This document shows positions 29,344 through 32,469 of a stretch of 32,469 nucleotides of DNA, piece by piece. Position 1 is the first letter of the stretch. Each line of letters begins with the position of its first letter. Source of the DNA: Clostridia bacterium (GTDB taxonomy: Bacteria; Bacillota_A; Clostridia; Oscillospirales; CAG-272); the NCBI GenBank assembly GCA_017501175.1, contig JAFVXK010000031.1, positions 1 through 32,469 on the forward strand. The letters run 5' to 3'. Position numbers and translations under genes: made by a program. The notes beneath the pieces were generated by a model. That model was not told where the DNA came from. It worked only from the letters and a program-made list of their open reading frames with translations, and searched no databases.

Positions 29344-29769
29344 ATGAGTTTAAGATATAAACCAAAGGTTGACGGACTTTTCTTTGCCGTTTTCATTCCT
29401 ACAACCGTAATGCTTATCGGCGGGATGGTGCTTTCATTTTTAGAGCCGACGGCGCTTTTCATTATGATACCGGTGTTCGTTTTCAGTGAGTATTTTTTGA
29501 TATCCCCTCTTTTTGGTTATGTCGAGCTTCGTGAGAATGAGGTTCTAATAAAATACGGCTTTTTTATGAAAAAAGAAATCCCATATTCTAAAATCCGTTC
29601 TGCAGAAAAGCAAAGAAAATGGTACTCGGAAACAATGCTTTCTTTGAAAAATTCTATGGAGCACGTAAATATAAAATATAACACCTTTGACGTCACCGCC
29701 GTCAGTGTCAAGGATAACGATGGCTTTTTGATTGAGCTTGAGAAGCGCGCTTTGCTAAACCGCAGTTAA
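29344..29769 (+). CDS. Membrane protein with bacterial PH-like domain
   Basis: The 141-residue protein has two hydrophobic segments (about 11-31 and 36-55), followed by a beta-rich domain with YVELRENEVLIKYGFFMKKE, IPYSKIRSAEK and DVTAVSVKD. This resembles YyaB-like bacterial PH domains. Function is unknown; such proteins are small inner-membrane proteins. AAAGG precedes ATG. It is a single gene. Confidence 0.75.
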   Translation: MSLRYKPKVDGLFFAVFIPTTVMLIGGMVLSFLEPTALFIMIPVFVFSEYFLISPLFGYVELRENEVLIKYGFFMKKEIPYSKIRSAEKQRKWYSETMLSLKNSMEHVNIKYNTFDVTAVSVKDNDGFLIELEKRALLNRS

Positions 29770-29820
29770 ACAAAATCGCGGAGAAGAGAGAATAAAAAGC
29801 AAAAAAATCATAAAAAGCCC

Positions 29821-29849
29821 TTGACAAACATAAATTTATATGGTAGAAT
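29821..29849 (+). promoter_or_regulatory. Promoter of the tRNA(CAT) region
   Basis: TTGACA (29821-29826), 17-bp spacer, TAGAAT (29844-29849). It reads first into the broken tRNA, then into the intact one. Confidence 0.75.
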
Positions 29850-29865
29850 ATAGAGCGTCCTAAAC

Positions 29866-29909
29866 GGACCAATAGCTTAGTTGGTTAGAGCTTGTGATCA
29901 TAATCAAGC
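29866..29909 (+). pseudogene. Broken tRNA, 5' part of a tRNA(CAT) copy
   Basis: Bases 29866-29891 match the start of the intact tRNA at 30072 with one difference (C to T in the D-arm). TCATAA of the anticodon loop is still recognisable at 29898-29903, but the anticodon stem no longer pairs and no T-arm or acceptor 3' strand follows. At 30028-30041 ATAACCGGTCG-TCC again matches the tRNA's anticodon-loop-to-variable part, so the old copy appears split by the element between. Confidence 0.7.
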
Positions 29910-29936
29910 GTAAACGAGTCTGTGCCCTGCACAAGC
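29890..29936 (+). repeat. Hairpin starting at the break in the tRNA copy
   Basis: GCTTGTG (29890-29896) pairs with CACAAGC (29930-29936). It begins where tRNA similarity fades. Confidence 0.45.
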
Positions 29937-29953
29937 GAGATACGCGCAGATTG

Positions 29954-30026
29954 CTCCGCGAGCGCATCGCAAAGCGATGCAGAGCACGAAGTGCTGAAAT
30001 CCCCTGATTTCGTAGCTCGCAAGGAG
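29954..30026. repeat. Cloverleaf-like multi-branch palindromic element
   Basis: An outer 10-bp stem (29954-29963 with 30015-30020 and 30023-30026, AA bulge) encloses three perfect hairpins in tandem: 29964-29970/29974-29980, 29983-29987/29991-29995, and 29996-30001/30006-30011. Nearly every base is paired. It could be a structured RNA or a non-autonomous palindromic insert; it matches no family I recognise. Confidence 0.65.
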
Positions 30027-30055
30027 TATAACCGGTCGTCCGGTGCTCCCCTTTT
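30023..30055 (+). terminator. Hairpin before the intact tRNA
   Basis: ACCGG/CCGGT with outer GGAG/CTCC, followed by CCTTTTCC. The stem is partly made from the tRNA remnant. It shares GGAG with the cloverleaf element, so the two folds compete. Confidence 0.35.
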
Positions 30056-30071
30056 CCTAAAACTTAATTTT

Positions 30072-30148
30072 GGACCAATAGCTCAGTTGGTTAGAGCTAC
30101 CGGCTCATAACCGGTCGGTCCTAGGTTCGAGTCCTAGTTGGTCCACCA
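30072..30148 (+). tRNA. tRNA with CAT anticodon, probably tRNA-Ile2
   Basis: Full cloverleaf: acceptor GGACCAA/TTGGTCC, D-arm GCTC/GAGC, anticodon stem ACCGG/CCGGT with loop CTCATAA, T-arm CTAGG/CCTAG with TTCGAGT. CCA is encoded. The GGACC acceptor and CGGCTCATAACCG arm resemble bacterial tRNA-Ile2, whose CAT anticodon is modified to lysidine, rather than elongator or initiator tRNA-Met. Assignment between Ile2 and Met is by resemblance only. Confidence 0.9.
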
Positions 30149-30348
30149 AAAATTCTCGGGAGCAAAGTTCCCGAGAATTTTTACTTATTACCTCTTCACT
30201 CTTCACTCTTCACTTTTCACTAAAAACGCTCCCGAGGATTTTGAAGTAATAGGTAATAGTGAAGAGTTAAAAAGTGAAAATTACATTGGTTCGGATAGTT
30301 CTCAAGTTAGTCCACCAGCAGAAAAGCCACCCATATGGGTGGATTTTC
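30142..30348 (+). repeat. Long direct repeat R1, beginning in the tRNA 3' end
   Basis: Matches 31339-31538 almost base for base. It starts with the last seven tRNA bases TCCACCA, then contains the terminator, a heptamer array (three CTCTTCA units plus CTTTTCA), a second GTTAGTCCACCA, and a 12-position hairpin (30321-30332/30337-30348). It differs from R2 by one extra heptamer and a few substitutions. Confidence 0.9.
30148..30182 (+). terminator. Terminator of tRNA(CAT)
   Basis: A 14-bp stem 30148-30161/30169-30182, T-rich end. Confidence 0.9.
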
Positions 30349-30370
30349 GTTTTTGCTTTTTTCAGTTTTG

Positions 30371-30437
30371 CGAGGCGTGTGCTTGGCTCGGCGGAGCGAA
30401 GCGACGCCGACTTGTATCAAGACAAGCACACGCCTCG
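30371..30437. repeat. Three-way-junction palindrome
   Basis: A perfect 15-bp outer stem (30371-30385/30423-30437) encloses two hairpins, 30388-30393/30405-30410 and 30411-30414/30418-30421. No T-run follows. It is similar in design to the element at 29954-30026, but not in sequence. Confidence 0.65.
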
Positions 30438-30480
30438 GTGCCAAAATTGGAATTCTCGTTGTTTAATCTGCGAATTGTAC

Positions 30481-30509
30481 TTGAAATATCTTATAAAACA
30501 TGATATAAT
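30481..30509 (+). promoter_or_regulatory. Promoter of the membrane zinc-ribbon gene at 30678
   Basis: TTGAAA (30481-30486), 17-bp spacer, TATAAT (30504-30509). Confidence 0.75.
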
Positions 30510-30515
30510 AATCGT

Positions 30516-30677
30516 GCGACACAGTTGAATATTATTTTCGTCCGAAGTCTATGCTTGGTAAAAACGTAGGCTTTGCTTGTCATATCTTCGGACGGGAACT
30601 GTGACAGGCTGAAGCGAAACTGCGTTTTTCGGCGCGTGGTATCGACTACGCATCTTTTAATTTGTGAGGAAAGAAAA
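30516..30677 (+). promoter_or_regulatory. Long structured 5' leader
   Basis: About 160 bases lie between the predicted start and the ATG. A 9-bp stem 30539-30547/30586-30594 encloses 30549-30553/30565-30569. Further GC-rich pairing (GCGTG...TACGC near 30636-30654) follows. No terminator is seen. The length and pairing suggest a regulatory leader of unknown class. Confidence 0.4.
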
Positions 30678-31316
30678 ATGAGCGATAAAATTAACGATTC
30701 GTATGAGTTCCCTTCAAGCAAATTTTCAACTAACTTATTAATGCATATACTTGCTACTGTTTTTCTGGGTATCTTTTGGAGTATACCCTGGGTTTACACA
30801 ACAACAAATTTATTAAATTTTGTAAAGGGAACAGAAAAGCGAAAACCTTCTTCTAAAGTAGCGTTGTTTGTCCTCGTTCCTTTTTATTCAATTTACTGGT
30901 ACAGAAAAACAGCAAAAATTATTGAGCAAGCTGGAAAACAAGCTAAAGTTGAAATTTCTTTTGCTGGAATATGTACTTTCTTTGCGTTCTTTCTTCCGGC
31001 GATCGCCTCTATCTTTATACAAATCGAAATCGAGAAGCTTCAAAACAAGGAACTATTGTTTTTTACGCCAAATCTCAACGAACCAAGGAATACAAGTAGT
31101 AGCGTTAGTAAATCATCAACCGCCCCAAAAGAAAGAACTAATAGGATTTCAAGCAATAACATAACAAGTAGCAAAGAATCAAACGAGACGTCTTCGAATA
31201 CACGAATGGTTGTATTGCCTTGCCCGAACTGTAAAGAAGATTTAGATTTTATGGGATGGTCTAGCGGAGATGAGGCTGAATGCCCATTCTGCCAAATGAC
31301 ATTCATCGTTAAGTAG
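30678..31316 (+). CDS. Membrane protein (DUF4234-like) with C-terminal zinc ribbon
   Basis: The 212-residue protein has about three hydrophobic segments in residues 20-115, with WVYTTTNLLNF and FYSIYWYRKTAKI phrases like DUF4234 proteins. A Ser/Thr/Asn-rich linker (about 132-175) follows, then a zinc ribbon CPNC...CPFC at about 182-206. Function unknown. ATG 30678 is chosen because GAGGAAAG precedes it. The gene lies exactly between the two long direct repeats, which suggests that it is cargo of a mobile or amplifiable unit. Confidence 0.75.
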   Translation: MSDKINDSYEFPSSKFSTNLLMHILATVFLGIFWSIPWVYTTTNLLNFVKGTEKRKPSSKVALFVLVPFYSIYWYRKTAKIIEQAGKQAKVEISFAGICTFFAFFLPAIASIFIQIEIEKLQNKELLFFTPNLNEPRNTSSSVSKSSTAPKERTNRISSNNITSSKESNETSSNTRMVVLPCPNCKEDLDFMGWSSGDEAECPFCQMTFIVK

Positions 31317-31338
31317 GTTCGACTTTCGTTAAGCTTGC

Positions 31339-31538
31339 TCCACCAAAAATTCTCGGGAGCAAAGTTCCCGAGAATTTTTACTTATTACCTCTTCACTCTT
31401 CACTTTTCACTAAAAACGCTCCCGAGGATTTTGAAGTAATAGGTAATAGTGAAGAGTTAAAAAGTGAAAATTACATTGGTTCGGATAGTTCTCAAGTTAG
31501 TCCACCAGCAGAAACGCCACCCGTATGGGTGGCTTTTC
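31339..31538 (+). repeat. Long direct repeat R2
   Basis: Second copy of R1, one heptamer shorter. It begins with TCCACCA, identical to the tRNA 3' end, and includes the terminator hairpin (31345-31358/31366-31379). It also carries a second GTTAGTCCACCA (31496-31507) and a hairpin 31516-31522/31527-31533. The latter has a G-C pair where R1 has a G-A mismatch. Confidence 0.9.
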
Positions 31539-31598
31539 GTTTTGCTTGGGCATCTAGCCGGTACTGAACCTTGTTTTCCCGTTATTGAAACATAAAAC

Positions 31599-31627
31599 TT
31601 GACATATTTTGCTTCGTGTGCTAAAAT
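31599..31627 (+). promoter_or_regulatory. Promoter of the XRE-membrane gene
   Basis: TTGACA (31599-31604), 17-bp spacer, TAAAAT (31622-31627). Confidence 0.8.
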
Positions 31628-31675
31628 AAACCGTGAAATGATTAACAGCAGAATCAATCACATTGGAGATATCTT

Positions 31676-32284
31676 ATGGAAGACGTAAAGAACGTAATAG
31701 CCGGTAATATATCAGCGCTTCGTCAGAGAAACAATATGACACAGCTTGAGCTGGCAGAAAAGCTAAATTATTCGGACAAAACAATTTCGAAGTGGGAGAG
31801 GGGTGAGTCGTCCCCGGACATTTCTGTTTTGATTGAAATTGCAGATTTATTCGGTGTAACCTTGGACTATCTTGTAAAAACGGACGATGCTAAAAAAGAG
31901 GTTGTTATGCGTGGCGCGGAAAAGGCGAAATACAATCGCAAGGCTATCGCCTATATTTCGGAAAGTATTGGGTGGATAATTGCAATTTTTGCTTACATAA
32001 TCACCACTTTGATTTTGCAGGACAATGCCTTTCAATTTCTATACTTCATCTACGCACTGCCGGTAGTGCTTATCATCAAGCTGGTGTTCAATTCGGTTTG
32101 GTTCAATCCCAGGAATAATTATTATATCATTTCTTTGTTGATGTGGTCTGTTCTCGCGGCTGTTCATATTACGTTTTTATATTTTGGTAATAACGTAGCG
32201 CTTATCTATTTGTTAGGAGCTGCCGGCCAAGCCGTCATTGTTTCGTGGTCCTTCATCTGCAAACCGAAAAGTAAACTAAAGTAA
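31676..32284 (+). CDS. XRE-family regulator with C-terminal membrane domain
   Basis: The 202-residue protein has an N-terminal Cro/C1 HTH (about 5-65, NISALRQRNNMTQLELAEKL, SDKTISKWERGESSPD). A linker and four hydrophobic segments (about 95-195) follow. Membrane-tethered XRE proteins are common in Firmicutes, and are thought to sense envelope or small-molecule signals; the signal here is unknown. GGAG lies eleven bases before ATG. No obvious operator was found in its own promoter. Confidence 0.88.
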   Translation: MEDVKNVIAGNISALRQRNNMTQLELAEKLNYSDKTISKWERGESSPDISVLIEIADLFGVTLDYLVKTDDAKKEVVMRGAEKAKYNRKAIAYISESIGWIIAIFAYIITTLILQDNAFQFLYFIYALPVVLIIKLVFNSVWFNPRNNYYIISLLMWSVLAAVHITFLYFGNNVALIYLLGAAGQAVIVSWSFICKPKSKLK

Positions 32285-32291
32285 ACATTTT

Positions 32292-32324
32292 GCCCTGTTT
32301 TTTTCAAAAAAACAGGGCTTTTTA
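32292..32324 (+). terminator. Terminator of the XRE-membrane gene
   Basis: GCCCTG/CAGGGC extended by T/A pairs (32292-32304/32306-32318), then TTTTTAT. Confidence 0.85.
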
Positions 32325-32340
32325 TGTAAGGTGAATTATA

Positions 32341-32440
32341 CTATCAAGTGCAACACTTTTAAGTAAAAAAGAACACTCATATTGAATCCTGTGTTATAAT
32401 GAAGTTACCACACAAACATTAAACAAAAGGAGAATTCAAT
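32341..32440 (+). mobile_element. Probable left end of an IS30-type insertion sequence
   Basis: AAGTG-CAA-CACTT palindrome at 32346-32358, then about 80 bases with a TATAAT (32395-32400) before a transposase-like start. Such a dyad is plausible as part of a terminal repeat, but the other end is outside the window. Confidence 0.45.
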
Positions 32441-32469
32441 ATGAGCTATATCCATTTTACCATAGAAGA
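32441..32469 (+). CDS. Start of an IS30-family-like transposase, cut by the window edge
   Basis: Only nine full codons are visible: MSYIHFTIE. This opening is typical of IS30-family transposases in Firmicutes (M-x-Y-x-H-x-T-I-E-E-R). AAAAGGAG precedes the ATG. The call rests on this short match and the context. Confidence 0.55.

Noticed and set aside
29866..30060. Group I intron in a tRNA-Ile(CAT) gene
   Set aside because: Such introns are known in this tRNA in other bacteria, but joining the two flanks here does not restore an anticodon stem, and the insert lacks room and recognisable core motifs.
30186..30280. CRISPR-like array at the heptamer repeats
   Set aside because: Units are 7 bp with no spacers and no cas genes in the window.

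Overview
The window looks like a chromosomal segment of an anaerobic, spore-forming member of the Clostridia (Bacillota), probably an uncultured gut lineage. Visible grounds: a complete eight-gene spoIIIA sporulation operon, a GerA-family germination protein, an AbrB-type regulator with a zinc-binding tail, a SCIFF ranthipeptide with its radical SAM maturase, a tryptophan T-box leader, and many promoters close to TTGACA-17 bp-TATAAT. No rRNA is present; two intact tRNA genes and one broken tRNA gene are.

Layout, left to right. 1-850: the 3' end of a truncated gene, its terminator, a second copy of that 3' end 244 bp downstream, then structured non-coding DNA. 851-3337: an SPFH/band-7 membrane protein behind a structured leader, and cinA. 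3408-4297: a small membrane zinc-ribbon protein and an XRE regulator, divergent, with two identical-type operators in the shared promoter region. 4298-4761: structured non-coding DNA and tRNA-Thr(GGT). 4762-7688: SCIFF peptide, SCIFF maturase and an Orn/Lys/Arg decarboxylase-fold PLP enzyme in one transcription unit. 7738-9766 (minus): plsC-like acyltransferase and tcdA. 9968-11515: yifB/comM AAA+ protein. 11538-13186: tryptophan T-box and an orphan trpB. 13262-16676: accessory stretch with an XRE regulator, a repeat-rich BspA-type lipoprotein, and a second divergent XRE module controlling a SLOG-fold protein. 16912-23359: germination protein and abrB (minus), spoIIIAA-AH (plus). 23483-24565: asd. 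24688-25296 (minus): LysM-CAP secreted protein. 25508-29171: M20 peptidase and LysR regulator (minus), divergent from a tyrosine phenol-lyase-like enzyme. 29344-32469: accessory tRNA neighbourhood with a PH-domain protein, a broken tRNA, a cloverleaf-like palindromic element, tRNA-Ile2-like(CAT), about 200-bp direct repeats bracketing a membrane zinc-ribbon gene, an XRE-membrane regulator, and the start of an IS30-type transposase.

How parts work together. SpoIIIAA-AH forms the mother-cell secretion/feeding channel of the engulfed forespore; the GerA protein and AbrB fit the same life style. The LysR-M20-lyase locus looks like a peptide or acyl-amino-acid catabolic unit yielding an aromatic amino acid that is cleaved to phenol or indole plus pyruvate and ammonia. 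The T-box ties trpB expression to uncharged tRNA-Trp.

Strongest candidates for something undescribed: (1) the XRE/SLOG module at 15807-16676 with three related operators; (2) the operator-in-promoter XRE/zinc-ribbon membrane module at 3408-4297; (3) the tRNA-linked, direct-repeat-bracketed unit at 30142-31540 with nearby perfect multi-branch palindromes; (4) a divergent beta-eliminating lyase that keeps tyrosine phenol-lyase specificity residues but has lost an arginine near PLP. All functional statements are from reading the sequence; no database search was run.
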